64,000 bases of DNA from Mesorhizobium kowhaii. Lineage in GTDB: Bacteria > Pseudomonadota > Alphaproteobacteria > Rhizobiales > Rhizobiaceae. The position numbers and the translations under genes are program-made. Shown one piece after another: positions 30,534 to 39,354 of the stretch. Positions within the stretch are counted from its first letter, which is position 1. Each line of letters starts with the position of its first letter. The notes beneath the pieces were generated by a model. That model searched no databases. It had not been told where the DNA came from and saw only the letters and a program-made list of their open reading frames with translations. Location of the stretch: contig NZ_MZXV01000040.1 of NCBI RefSeq assembly GCF_003253745.1, forward strand, positions 124,001 through 188,000, in the 5' to 3' direction.

Positions 30534-30790
30534 GCGCTTGGACGCGCGACCCAGCCGTAGGGGGGCCGTACCGGACCCGTCCCGAACCATTGAATGAACG
30601 GCGCATCCTTGCCGGTGATGTCTTTGACCGTCTTCAACAGCGCTTCGTGGGTACGCTGGAGCGCCCGGTAATGCTCGCTGCTAGGCGATAGAAGCGGCTG
30701 GACGATGCTCTTGTGAAGGCGTTCCGCCTCCGTCAGAAAACGGTCGATTTCAGCCTGTGAAAGCTGCTTGGAAAGTTTGGTTCTGGCCAT
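30530..30790 (-). CDS. Small helical island protein
   Basis: 86 residues, charged helices (KQLSQAEIDRFLTEAERLHK, HEALLKTVKDITGKDAP). ATG 30790 has GGAG upstream, and its promoter-leader (30792-30858) is duplicated at 31387-31453. No family recognised. Confidence 0.5.
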   Translation of the reverse strand: MARTKLSKQLSQAEIDRFLTEAERLHKSIVQPLLSPSSEHYRALQRTHEALLKTVKDITGKDAPFIQWFGTGPVRPPYGWVARPSA

Positions 30791-30791
30791 A

Positions 30792-30858
30792 GGCGATCTC
30801 CGTTGAAGGGGTCGCCGCAACGGGAGGATTATATTCCCAAGTGCTTCCTGCTTGGCAA
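30792..30858 (-). promoter_or_regulatory. Promoter-leader, copy 1
   Basis: Minus strand -35 TTGCCA (30853-30858), 19-base spacer, -10 TATAAT (30828-30833). The leader up to the ATG is nearly identical to 31387-31430. Confidence 0.5.
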
Positions 30859-31138
30859 GAGCCTACGCGATCACACCATGTCCTTTCGAGGTAGATTAGC
30901 CGATTTGTATATGCGGCGAGCCCCAAATCAATGGGACCGCCAGGTCGGCGTCTGTTCAGGCAATTCTCCCCCAAAGGAGAGGACGCCGGCCCCAACCTTG
31001 CGGAGACAGCGAGCTCGCAGCGACGAGCTGCAAAGGTCGCTCGTCCGGCGTCGACCGGTTAAAAACCAACCATGTTTGTTTACCCGCTAGAAATTAGCTG
31101 TCGCTAATCTTCGATCAAACAGTCGGGGCTTGAAAAAA

Positions 31139-31309
31139 ATGCAACTGGTAGCGAAATTTCTGCGTGACGAATCCGGCGCAACAGCCATCGAGTATGGTTT
31201 GATCGCGACGCTCATTGCTTTGGCAATTATCGTTGGAGCGGGCGCGTTAGGCAACGCGCTCAATGCCCAGTTCACGACGGTTGGCACTACCGTAAACAGC
31301 GCTTCATAA
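31139..31309 (+). CDS. Flp/Fap-type pilin subunit
   Basis: 56 residues: MQLVAKFLRDESGATAIEYG, LIATLIALAIIVGAGALG, then a short polar tail. G-A-T-A-I-E-Y-G-L-I-A is the Flp prepilin signature: cleavage by the TadV/CpaA peptidase after Gly, with Glu+5 and Tyr+6. It is alone here: no tad/cpa assembly genes lie in the window, so it would depend on a machine encoded elsewhere. A dyad ATTAGC-TGTC-GCTAAT (31093-31108) lies upstream. Confidence 0.8.
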   Translation: MQLVAKFLRDESGATAIEYGLIATLIALAIIVGAGALGNALNAQFTTVGTTVNSAS

Positions 31310-31386
31310 GGAAGTCGTTGCTGCGCCACGGTCGAGAAGCTGACAGGCCGAGAGACTGCTGGATCAGTCCCGTTCGGCCCCGTCCG

Positions 31387-31453
31387 GGCGATCTCCGTTA
31401 AAGGGGGTCGGCGCAACGAAGGATTATATTCCTTTTACGGATCTCGCTGGCAA
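31387..31453 (-). promoter_or_regulatory. Promoter-leader, copy 2 (orphan)
   Basis: Minus strand TTGCCA (31448-31453), 19-base spacer, TATAAT (31423-31428), and a leader matching copy 1, including GGCGATCTCCGTT on the plus strand. No ATG or related gene follows, so it is likely a decayed duplicate. Confidence 0.5.
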
Positions 31454-31456
31454 GGG

Positions 31457-31678
31457 CTATTCGGGCAAGCCTGGCTCATGATGCACGATTGCATCGAGGA
31501 TTGTGCGGTAGAGGCTGTCGACCTCTTCATCGATCTCTTCCCGCCTGATCCCAATGGACTTTGCATCTGCGAACAATTTGTGGGTGAGCTCATCAACGGA
31601 AATGACATCCGCCTTCGTCGTCTCAGGGATGTTGTTACTCAGCCATTGATCTAGGAAGTTGACTCCGTGTGTGCTCAT
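31457..31678 (-). CDS. DUF768 domain protein
   Basis: 73 residues: MSTHGVNFLDQWLSNNIPET, VISVDELTHKLFADAKSIGI, ILDAIVHHEPGL. This is the DUF768 pattern of small proteins seen in multiple copies in Mesorhizobium genomes; function unknown. It supports the taxonomic guess. Confidence 0.75.
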   Translation of the reverse strand: MSTHGVNFLDQWLSNNIPETTKADVISVDELTHKLFADAKSIGIRREEIDEEVDSLYRTILDAIVHHEPGLPE

Positions 31679-31784
31679 CGTGCCATAAGCTCGATCGTGG
31701 GTTTAAGTTCCGCGCTCGCCTTGGCTCCTCTTGGCTAGGGGCGCTCCTGCCTCAACCGCGCTGTTTGCACTGAGGAAGAAATCG

Positions 31785-31955
31785 ATGCTCGCTAAGAGAA
31801 CCGCGATTGCTCTGCTTTCTTGCCTGGCCATTTCGGGCTGCGGTATGGCCAAAGCCGCAAGGGAAACCGGGCAGACGTTCGACAAGTATGGATGCCTTGC
31901 TCGTGACTTCAAAGGCCAGCCCCCCTGCGAACCTGACAATGCCGCAGCGCCCTGA
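31785..31955 (+). CDS. Small lipoprotein
   Basis: 56 residues with a lipoprotein signal peptide (MLAKRTAIALLSCLAISGC, lipobox ISGC) and a short mature part (KYGCLARDFKGQPPCEPD). GAGGAAGA precedes the ATG at 31785, which decides the start over 31731. Function unknown. Confidence 0.6.
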   Translation: MLAKRTAIALLSCLAISGCGMAKAARETGQTFDKYGCLARDFKGQPPCEPDNAAAP

Positions 31956-32298
31956 CGGGGGGGAGGCAGAGCACGGGCCAACGTGGTGTGCCCGGTAATG
32001 TTTGCAGCACGATCAAGCTCGGACCATCAGGCCCTTTTTCAGTGCGGCGCATCGCCCGCAAGCAGATATCGAAAGCCGTTCGGTATCTCCAGCGAACGCG
32101 GGCGAGAATGGCACGGATGTCGAGTAAAGCCCCCTGAAAGAATGATGGCCACCCGCACTTAGCCTTAATTGAGTGACTGCTGACGTGGATGTAAATTCAC
32201 TGGCGCGGGACCTCCCGCAGTGGCCGGTGCAAGCTTAAAATCCGGCACCCGCCGTCGACTGCGGATGTACCAGCGACGGCGGGAGCAGGCGTTGGCCC
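31956..32298. other. Gene-free stretch ending in a strong hairpin
   Basis: CCCGCCGTCG (32248-32257) pairs with CGACGGCGGG (32274-32283) over a 16-base loop, without a U-run. No coding sequence is supported. Confidence 0.4.
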
Positions 32299-32430
32299 TT
32301 ACTCTTCCCTGAAATCCTGCAGCGAGGCATGCCGCAAGGCTTCCTCGCCCCGCAGGTGCTTAACGCGGCCGATCAGCCTCGGCTTGACCCATTGCGTCGC
32401 CGGCCGCTTCATGCCCTTCGGCGCCGTCCC
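32299..32430 (-). pseudogene. 3' remnant of an ATP-dependent DNA ligase gene (LigD-like)
   Basis: The frame reads QWVKPRLIGRVKHLR, LRHASLQDFREE, matching the C-terminal end of the ligase OB domain (W-V-x-P-x-L-V ... L-R-H-x-x-F-x-G-x-R-E-D). Only about 45 residues remain; the nucleotidyltransferase part is absent. A gene fragment, probably left by rearrangement of the island. Confidence 0.55.
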
Positions 32431-32687
32431 TGCGAGGGTCTGGACGCGTGACGCCGGCACGCTTACGCATGGAATGCCCCGCAACATCGAATTTGATTCA
32501 ATATCGCACGGTCGTTTCCGTTCCGTTAGCTGTTGCTGAAATGCCGAGCCAAAAAGCGAAGCCTCGGCATCTGCTCTCGGTCATCTTTGCGTTGATCAGA
32601 TTGGAACTTCGCCATTTACTGAACTCGACTCGCTTTGCATTCGATGGTTTGTTTGCTTGTCAGACGAGCCATGGAGAGAACGCAGAC

Positions 32688-33635
32688 ATGAGCCCCTCCA
32701 ACAACGAAGAAGCGATTCAAAGGGATGATAAGTGGCTACTTTCCACCATCTTTAAGATCAGCGACCCTGACGATCTGACACCATTCTTACAGAGCTTCTG
32801 CAATGCACTGCCGGAACGACCACTAATCACGGAAATTAGTGAAGCTGAAGCTTTACTCAACACACAAGGCAATAAAGTGAAGACCTACTGCCTTAAAACC
32901 GCGATTGGCCTGTTGCGAGCAATTAAGACAACAAAAGGTAGATTGGCTTTCCTGAAAACTGCCCATGCATGCATTCCAATCGAGTTGGAGCGCACCATGG
33001 AACATATCGGGTACTCAGAGTACGCCGGCACTGTTGGAACCGAGATGCTTCGAGAAATATCGAAGCCAAAACCGATTCATTTTCACGCAAGGTTCACCCA
33101 CCCGAGTATGGGGCTCGAGGAGCCTGAAGGTTGTTGCTTTCTGTTTCGACTAGAAGATCAATCCGAGCTCTTTCTGATAATATCTGAGAGCGGCACTATC
33201 CTTACGGAACCCGAACCGCCATTTCAAATCATTGCCGAAAAGTCAAAAGAGGACACAGAAAAAGCACTGGCGGATTTTCACGCGAGAAATCGCGAAGAAC
33301 TCGATCCGAGGCGCGCTTTGGCTACCGTGGGAGAGGCAGTGCCGGTTTACACGCGCAAAGACTACCCTCTTATCCGGGAGCTTCCTGGCGCCGACGATAT
33401 GCCAGCGACTTGGGAAGAGTGGCGCGTAAATTTAGAAGAGCGAGCGAAGGAGCGTGGGTTTGCCCGCTACAACGTGCGAATTAGACCCGACCTGTTCAAA
33501 GCATGGCTGGACGCCAATTCGCTTTTGGCGTCAGACCTTTCAAGGAAACGCTACGCCCAGAATCTGTATGATGATGGGCTAGAGGCTCGACTAAATGCCT
33601 TAGAACAGGAGAGGGTTGCCCAGGATATTGCTTAG
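32688..33635 (+). CDS. Island protein with C-terminal DYPLI/PDLFKAWLD domain
   Basis: 315 residues. The N-terminal part is unfamiliar. The C-terminal 100 residues (YTRKDYPLIRELPGADDMPA, TWEEWR, RPDLFKAWLDANSLLASDL) recur in the next gene. GGAGAG lies nine bases before ATG 32688; the longer frame from 32448 overlaps the ligase remnant and is not preferred. Low GC relative to the flanks. Confidence 0.55.
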   Translation: MSPSNNEEAIQRDDKWLLSTIFKISDPDDLTPFLQSFCNALPERPLITEISEAEALLNTQGNKVKTYCLKTAIGLLRAIKTTKGRLAFLKTAHACIPIELERTMEHIGYSEYAGTVGTEMLREISKPKPIHFHARFTHPSMGLEEPEGCCFLFRLEDQSELFLIISESGTILTEPEPPFQIIAEKSKEDTEKALADFHARNREELDPRRALATVGEAVPVYTRKDYPLIRELPGADDMPATWEEWRVNLEERAKERGFARYNVRIRPDLFKAWLDANSLLASDLSRKRYAQNLYDDGLEARLNALEQERVAQDIA

Positions 33636-33781
33636 AAGAGAACGGGCTTAAAATAAACCGCCACCTCCTCGGTGAGAGAGAGGGGCGTTGGTCCCCGCCA
33701 GAGATATTATTCACAGACGATCATCAGACCGGAGTTCGGCGAGCGGTGGTTCTGCAGCGAGGCTGAGGCGATGGCGGCCGG

Positions 33782-34153
33782 TTGGCGGAGGGCGAGACGG
33801 TGACCGCGACCGGAGAGAGGCCGCCGCCTCCGGTTGTTCCGGTCTTCACGCCAGAGGATTACCCCCTTATCCTTCAGCTTCCCGGCACCGACGATTTGCC
33901 CTCGACTTGGGCTGAGTATCACAGGATTTACGATGCGAAGCATATGGAGAGCTTGGAGGGGCTCAGCTACGTTCCCATGGTCATCAAACCTGATTTGTTC
34001 AAAGCTTGGTTGGACACCAATTCGCAGGTGGCTTCGGAACACTCCACACAGCTCTTCGCCCAAGAGCTGCTTGATGCGCGCAACGCGAAATATGAGGCTC
34101 GCCGAGAGGACGAACGTGCCCGACGGTTGAAAACCTATAGCCCTGATCGATGA
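33782..34153 (+). CDS. Short paralogue of the DYPLI/PDLFKAWLD domain
   Basis: About 120 residues consisting almost only of the shared domain (TPEDYPLILQLPGTDDLPST, KPDLFKAWLDTNSQVASEH). The start is uncertain: TTG 33782, or a GTG near 33800. A terminator follows at once. Probably derived by duplication from, or an ancestral module of, the preceding gene. Function unknown. Confidence 0.5.
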   Translation: MAEGETVTATGERPPPPVVPVFTPEDYPLILQLPGTDDLPSTWAEYHRIYDAKHMESLEGLSYVPMVIKPDLFKAWLDTNSQVASEHSTQLFAQELLDARNAKYEARREDERARRLKTYSPDR

Positions 34154-34190
34154 AAAGCCCGCCACGGGAGCGACCTGCGGCGGGCTTTCG
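34153..34190 (+). terminator. Hairpin terminator
   Basis: AAAGCCCGCC (34154-34163) pairs with GGCGGGCTTT (34179-34188), overlapping the stop codon region of the preceding gene. Confidence 0.6.
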
Positions 34191-34524
34191 GAGCGGCTAC
34201 ATCCCTGGGGAATCGACCACTTGTAATTGTATTGTAAACTGCGTGATCGCATTAGCCTATGGTGTGATCGCGGAAGCTTATCTTCGGGCTCGGCTTCGGC
34301 GATTGCCTTGCCTTCCCGATTAGTTTCTTTGTGCGGCGTTTGATTTTCAAAGTGGTGACCTTCCACTTTGAAATCTTCGCTGCGCCAGCCGCCTCCTCGC
34401 CCACCGACCTTGGAGCAGGTGGAGGCTCAAGCGACGGTTGCTCTTGCCAATCGCGTCCCTTGGCAGCAATCTCGGCTCAAACAGCCGCTCATCGGGTGGA
34501 TGTCGGCGTGATGGGATTTTTGCC
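34191..34524. other. Gene-free stretch at island edge
   Basis: Base composition returns to that of the core. The open frame upstream of the deaminase start (34438-34524) is an N-terminal extension without family support. Nothing else seen. Confidence 0.35.
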
Positions 34525-34995
34525 ATGACCCGCGATCAGATGCTCGCCCACCTCCGCGCCGCCGGTGAAGTCGCGCGCGAGGCGGCGGCGCATGGGCACC
34601 ATCCCTTCGGCGCCGTCCTGGTCGGGCCCGACGACCGCATCCTCATGCGCCAAGGCAATATCGACACGCTGCATCACGCCGAGACCGAGCTCGCCCGGCG
34701 CGCCGCGGCAGCCTATCCGGCGGATTTCCTGTGGACCTGCACGCTGGTCTCGACCGGCGAGCCCTGTGCCATGTGCACCGGGACGCTCTATTGGGCGAAT
34801 ATCGGCCGCTTGGTCTATGGTTTCGAGGAGGCGAAGCTCCTCGCCGAGACCGGCGACCACGCCGAGAACCCAACCATGAGCCTCGCGGCGCGGACGGTCC
34901 TCGGCTCCGGCCAGAAGCCAATCGAGGTCGTTGGCCCCGTCCCCGAGATCGAGGACGAGCTCCTCGCCCCGCACCGCACTTTCTGGAAGCGCTGA
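34525..34995 (+). CDS. Nucleoside deaminase (CDA-fold, zinc-dependent)
   Basis: 156 residues with the zinc-binding and catalytic signature HAETELARR (His, Glu) and GEPCAMCTGTLYW (two Cys). This is the guanine/cytosine/tRNA-adenosine deaminase superfamily. YGFEEAKLLAE and the C-terminal FWKR fit the guanine-deaminase-like free-base branch, but the substrate is not certain. ATG 34525 is chosen because conservation starts there. Confidence 0.82.
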   Translation: MTRDQMLAHLRAAGEVAREAAAHGHHPFGAVLVGPDDRILMRQGNIDTLHHAETELARRAAAAYPADFLWTCTLVSTGEPCAMCTGTLYWANIGRLVYGFEEAKLLAETGDHAENPTMSLAARTVLGSGQKPIEVVGPVPEIEDELLAPHRTFWKR

Positions 34996-35271
34996 CGCGG
35001 TGGCCGAGGGCTGCCAGTCCGTAGGCGGTTTCCGCAAGCACCACTGCGGCTCCCGATAGCCCCAATGTTCGATGCCGACGAGATCAGATCCGTCGAACCA
35101 GCACGCGACATTCAACTTTGCGAAGTGAAGCTAACGAGTTGGCAAGGCAACTGGTCCCGCCCAACGGTGCTGCCTTGGTGTTGCCATACGCGCCCATCCC
35201 GCACACATTGATAGCAACCTTTCCGGTTAGAGCCCCCCGGCCAGCCGCCAAGCACGCCTGCACGAGAACCC

Positions 35272-36951
35272 ATGGACCACTTCAACCTCGGCACCTACCG
35301 TCGCCCCATTTCCACCCTGTCAGCTGAAACCCAGCGCTGGTTCGATATCGGGCTCAACTGGTGCTACGGCTTCAATCATGAGGAAGGCATCAAGTGTTTC
35401 GAGAAGGCACTCGAAACGAACCCAGATTGCCCAATGGTGCATTGGGGCATCGCCTATGCCGCTGGGCCTTTCTACAATCTGACCTGGAAGGAGCATGGCG
35501 AGGCCGAGGCCGACAGCGCGACGAAGCGTTGTTTCGAGCATGTCCGGCTGGCGCGCGCCAATGCGGCTTCCGCCAGCGAGGTCGAAAGGCGGTTGATCGA
35601 GGCACTCGCCAGCCGCTTCCAGAAGCCGCATCGGGTAACACTGCCGGAATTCGAGCAGTGGGATGACGCCTACGCCGCCGCGATGCGGCGGGTCTACCAG
35701 GACTTTCCCGACGACCATGACGTGATGGCGCTGCTGGTCGAGGCGCTGATGATGCGCACGGTGCGGCGCCTGTGGAACCTCAAGACCGGCGCGCCGGCAG
35801 CGAATTCGGACGTGATCGAGGCGCTCGAAATTTGCGAGCGGTCGATCCGGCTTGCCGACGAGGCCGGCATTGCACAGCATCCGGCGATCGTCCATCTGCA
35901 TATCCATCTGCTGGAAATGTCCACCATGCCTGAACGCGGCATGCGCTCGGCGGACCTGCTCGGCAAAATGTGTCCCGATGCCGGGCACATGAACCACATG
36001 CCGGGGCACATCTATGTGCTGTGCGGTGAATACGAGAAGGCGAAGCTTGCCAGCGAGAAGGCGGTTCGCGCCAACGACCTCTATCTCGCCTATGCCGACG
36101 AGCCGACCTACTACCTGCTCGGCTGCTGCCACGACCTGCATCTGATGATGTTCACCTGCATGTTGCTCGGCCAGTCCAGGCCCGCCCTGTGGGCCGCCGA
36201 CAAGGTGCGCAGCCTGGTGACGCGCGACGTGGTCAGCCTTCCCGACCGGCCAAAGCTTACCCAGACGGTGGAAGGCTACCACGCCATGAAATCGCATGTT
36301 GAGGTGCGCTTCGGCTGCTGGCGGGAGATCATCGACGAGCCGGTGACCGAAGAGCCCGGCCTCTATGTGCTGACAGCCGCCATGCAGCACTACGCCAAGG
36401 GTGTGGCGCATGCGACGCTGAGGAATTTTGTCCAGGCGGAGCGCGAGCGCGAAAAATTCCACCGGCATCTGGAAGGCATTGCGCCCGAGCGGCGTTTCCT
36501 CAGCAACCCGACCCGGGCGTCGCTGGCTGTCGGCGCGGCTCTCCTCGATGGTGAGCTTGCCTATCACCAGGGCCGACATGACGAAGCCTATGGCCATCTG
36601 CGGCAGGCGGTCGAGCTTGACGACACTCTGTCCTACACCGAGCCGTGGGCGTGGATGCATCCGCCGCGCCATGCGCTGGCGGCGCTGCTTCTCGACCAAG
36701 GCCACGCGCAAGAGGCCGAACAGGTCTACCGCGACGATCTGGGCTTGAGCGGCAAGGTGCAGCGCTGCGCCCAGCATCCGAACAATGTCTGGGCGCTGCA
36801 CGGGCTGGTGGAATGCCTGAAGCGGCGCGGCGAGACCGAAGAACTGCCGGCGCTGCAAGCACGCCTCGCCGTGGCGCTCGCCAAGGCAGACGTGCCGATC
36901 AGCTCGTCCTGCTTGTGTCGTACGAGCGTGCAGCATGGCTGCTGCCACTGA
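35272..36951 (+). CDS. Tetratricopeptide repeat protein
   Basis: 559 residues. Helical repeats from residue 20 (RWFDIGLNWCYGFNHEEGIK, CFEKALETNPDCPMVHWGIA) through the HMNHMPGHIYVLCGEYEKAK segment to the end. The C-terminus is Cys-rich (SSCLCRTSVQHGCCH). The family is widespread in rhizobia and unnamed. It is cytoplasmic by lack of a signal peptide. A scaffold or adaptor role is generic for TPR proteins. Confidence 0.75.
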   Translation: MDHFNLGTYRRPISTLSAETQRWFDIGLNWCYGFNHEEGIKCFEKALETNPDCPMVHWGIAYAAGPFYNLTWKEHGEAEADSATKRCFEHVRLARANAASASEVERRLIEALASRFQKPHRVTLPEFEQWDDAYAAAMRRVYQDFPDDHDVMALLVEALMMRTVRRLWNLKTGAPAANSDVIEALEICERSIRLADEAGIAQHPAIVHLHIHLLEMSTMPERGMRSADLLGKMCPDAGHMNHMPGHIYVLCGEYEKAKLASEKAVRANDLYLAYADEPTYYLLGCCHDLHLMMFTCMLLGQSRPALWAADKVRSLVTRDVVSLPDRPKLTQTVEGYHAMKSHVEVRFGCWREIIDEPVTEEPGLYVLTAAMQHYAKGVAHATLRNFVQAEREREKFHRHLEGIAPERRFLSNPTRASLAVGAALLDGELAYHQGRHDEAYGHLRQAVELDDTLSYTEPWAWMHPPRHALAALLLDQGHAQEAEQVYRDDLGLSGKVQRCAQHPNNVWALHGLVECLKRRGETEELPALQARLAVALAKADVPISSSCLCRTSVQHGCCH

Positions 36952-36990
36952 GGACAAATATGCACGGAAGCGCTCGAAAAAGAGGCCACC

Positions 36991-37266
36991 ATGAACACGT
37001 CGCTATCCGAACTCGAACTTCAGGAGATGGAGGCCCGAGCCGCTGCGGCGCAGGCCGGGCCATGGAAATCACGGGTCGAAGGCCGGGACTTTCTAGGCGG
37101 ATCGAATTTCATTCAAACCGGCGAAGGAAAGGATCGAGGCGAAGACATCGAACTTAGCGGCGCTACCGTCGCGGACCAGGATTTCATGGCCGCCGCGCGC
37201 CGGGATGTTCCTCGCCTCATCGCGGAAGTGCGCAGACTGCGCACGCTTCTCAATCGGACAAACTAG
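36991..37266 (+). CDS. Small conserved hypothetical protein
   Basis: 91 residues: LELQEMEARAAAAQAGPWKS then DFMAAARRDVPRLIAEVRRL. This arrangement (A-x2-GPW ... AAR-x-DVP-x-L) occurs in a widespread family of short proteins without a known role. ATG 36991. Confidence 0.6.
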   Translation: MNTSLSELELQEMEARAAAAQAGPWKSRVEGRDFLGGSNFIQTGEGKDRGEDIELSGATVADQDFMAAARRDVPRLIAEVRRLRTLLNRTN

Positions 37267-37284
37267 AAGGCGCCCGAGCCTTCT

Positions 37285-37977
37285 TCAGCCCAGCCACTTC
37301 TCATAGTCGGACACCAGCAGGTGCACCGGGGCGACGTCCTCGTCGATGTTGGAGAAACGGCCGATCGGTTCGCGAAACACATTGTCGGTGAGATCGTCAT
37401 TGACCGTCGACACTTCGCCGATCAGCACATCCTTGCCCTCGGCCCAGAAGGCGTGCCAGACGCCGGGCAGCAGCGTGACGCTCTGGCCCGGGTCGAGCTT
37501 CAGGAGCCCGCCTGCCGGCAGCCTGTGGATGGTTCCGTCGACAGGCACCGAGACTTCGGCCTTGGGATCGATACCACCGTCGCGATCGTGCATGAACAGT
37601 TCCAGCACCAGCTTGCCGCCACCACGGTTGATGATGTCCTCGGCCTTGATGTTGTGGCGGTGCATCGGCGACAGCTGGTCCTTGCGCGAGATCATGATCT
37701 TCTCGGCATAGAGCATGCCCATGCCCTTCTTCATGTCCTCGTAGCGACCGTTGCGAACGGTGAACAGGAACAGGCCGAGCTCCTTGAACTTCTCCTGGCC
37801 GTAGTCGGTGATGTCCCAGCCGAGCCGCGAGCTGAACACGGCCGAGGAGTCGACCTGGCGCGCCTTCGCCTCCTCAGGCGACCAATAGGCGAAGGGCGGC
37901 ATGATGTAGCCGAACGAGCGGATGAAAGCGTCGGCTTCGCGGATGATGTCGTTGATGGCAGAGCGTTTCATGGTCAT
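37285..37977 (-). CDS. D-lyxose ketol-isomerase-like cupin
   Basis: 230 residues, a cupin sugar isomerase of the D-lyxose/D-mannose type: interconverts D-lyxose with D-xylulose (or related pairs). Metal ligands are visible in SPMHRHNIKAEDI (His-x-His, Glu) and LLPGVWHAFWAEG (His). FKELGLFLFTVRNG and IGRFSNIDEDVAP are family features. Start ATG 37977 or 37971. The gene is alone, with no transporter beside it. Confidence 0.8.
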   Translation of the reverse strand: MTMKRSAINDIIREADAFIRSFGYIMPPFAYWSPEEAKARQVDSSAVFSSRLGWDITDYGQEKFKELGLFLFTVRNGRYEDMKKGMGMLYAEKIMISRKDQLSPMHRHNIKAEDIINRGGGKLVLELFMHDRDGGIDPKAEVSVPVDGTIHRLPAGGLLKLDPGQSVTLLPGVWHAFWAEGKDVLIGEVSTVNDDLTDNVFREPIGRFSNIDEDVAPVHLLVSDYEKWLG

Positions 37978-38262
37978 GGTCCTTCGTGTCGACTTTTCTA
38001 GCGCGGTTCACCGTTTCACGGAAACGCTGAACCACTCTAGCTCCTTGTTTTGACGCAATTCCGGGCGGAAAACCGGTTCCCACTTTTCCTAGAATTGCTC
38101 CAGCAAATCGCATAGCCGAAGCCCGATCCGGTGTCGATCCATCTTGCCGCCCTGCCCTGCCTTGCGGCTTGGTGCATGGACCACAGATCCGCTGCGCTGG
38201 CCGGGTGACATCACGCGCTTTCAGGGTCATAAACCCTGCGGATTTCCATGGGGTGACAGACG
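37978..38262. repeat. RIME-like palindrome and intergenic region
   Basis: About 37996-38100 holds imperfect palindromes (TAGCGCGGTTCACCGTTTCA with GAAACGCTGAACCACTCTAG, and CAATTCCGGGCGGAAAACCGG with ACTTTTCCTAGAATTG) of the rhizobial intergenic type. The rest probably carries the divergent promoters of the two flanking genes. Confidence 0.55.
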
Positions 38263-39321
38263 ATGCCGACCATCCACGACCTCGATACGCCATCGATCCT
38301 GATCGACGCCGCGCGCGCCGAAGCCAACATTGCCCGCGCCCAGGCCCATGCCGACAAGAACGGACTGAAGCTTAGGCCGCATATCAAGACGCACAAATTG
38401 CCCTATTGGGCGAAGAAGCAGGTGGCGGCCGGCGCCGTCGGCATCACCTGCCAGAAGATCGGCGAGGCCGAGGTGATGGCCGACGCCGGCCTGACCGATA
38501 TTTTTCTTCCTTATAACATCCTTGGGCGGGCCAAGCTGGAGCGGCTTCTGGCGCTGCACGGGCGCGTCACCCTGTCGGTGACGGCAGACAGCATCGACAC
38601 GATCGAGGGGCTGGCGGCGACCTTCACCGATGCCGGTCATCGTCTGCCGGTGCTGGTCGAGTGCGACACCGGCATGGGCCGCTGCGGCGTGCAGACGGCG
38701 GATGAAGCGGTTGCGCTGGCAAGACAGATCGACAAGGCCGGCGGCCTCGCCTTCGGCGGGCTGATGACCTATCCGGCGGCCGGCCGCGCGGCGGAGGCCG
38801 AAGCCTGGCTTGCCGACGCCAGGCAGACGCTGGCCGCCTCAGGCCTCGCCTGCGACCGCATCTCTAGCGGCGGTACGCCGGACATGTGGCGCTCCAGCGC
38901 TGCATCGGTCGTCACCGAATATCGCCCGGGAACTTACATCTATCTCGACCGCTATCAGGTCGCCAAAGGCGTCGGCACTCTCGACAATTGCGCGCTGACC
39001 GTGCTGTCGACGGTCGTCAGCCATCCGACAGAAACGCGCGCCATCCTCGATGCCGGCAGCAAGGCGCTATCCAGCGACACGCTGGGGCTCGCCGATTTCG
39101 GCGAACTGCTCGGCGTCTCGGGAGCGCGGGTGACGAGCTTGAGCGAGGAGCACGGCAACGTCACGCTTTCGGGGGGCGGCAAACTGCGCATCGGCGAACG
39201 CGTCCGCGTCGTGCCCGATCATTGCTGCGTCGTCACCAACCTGTTCAACGAGGTCAATCTGATCGACGGCGACAAGGTGCTGGAAACATTGCCGGTGGCA
39301 GCGCGCGGACGGATGGGATGA
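38263..39321 (+). CDS. D-threonine aldolase-like PLP enzyme (alanine racemase fold)
   Basis: 352 residues. The PLP-binding lysine is in LRPHIKTHK (fold-type III), with an early DLDTPSILID. SSGGTPDMWRS binds the cofactor phosphate, and the C-terminal domain ends with the metal-ligand motif VPDHCCVVTNLFNEV. These are features of the DSD1/D-threonine aldolase family, which cleaves D-beta-hydroxy amino acids to glycine and an aldehyde. The exact substrate is uncertain. Confidence 0.82.
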   Translation: MPTIHDLDTPSILIDAARAEANIARAQAHADKNGLKLRPHIKTHKLPYWAKKQVAAGAVGITCQKIGEAEVMADAGLTDIFLPYNILGRAKLERLLALHGRVTLSVTADSIDTIEGLAATFTDAGHRLPVLVECDTGMGRCGVQTADEAVALARQIDKAGGLAFGGLMTYPAAGRAAEAEAWLADARQTLAASGLACDRISSGGTPDMWRSSAASVVTEYRPGTYIYLDRYQVAKGVGTLDNCALTVLSTVVSHPTETRAILDAGSKALSSDTLGLADFGELLGVSGARVTSLSEEHGNVTLSGGGKLRIGERVRVVPDHCCVVTNLFNEVNLIDGDKVLETLPVAARGRMG

Positions 39322-39354
39322 CCGGCTTCGTCAGATACAGGTGAATTAAACTGG

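Noticed and set aside
31087..31416. 109-residue frame opposite the Flp pilin
   Set aside because: Antisense to a gene with an unmistakable pilin signature; shadow.
34201..34230. TGGGGAAT as the right-hand att copy of the tRNA-Gln island
   Set aside because: Only eight bases match the tRNA 5' end, not its 3' end where attB would be expected; the right boundary remains unknown.
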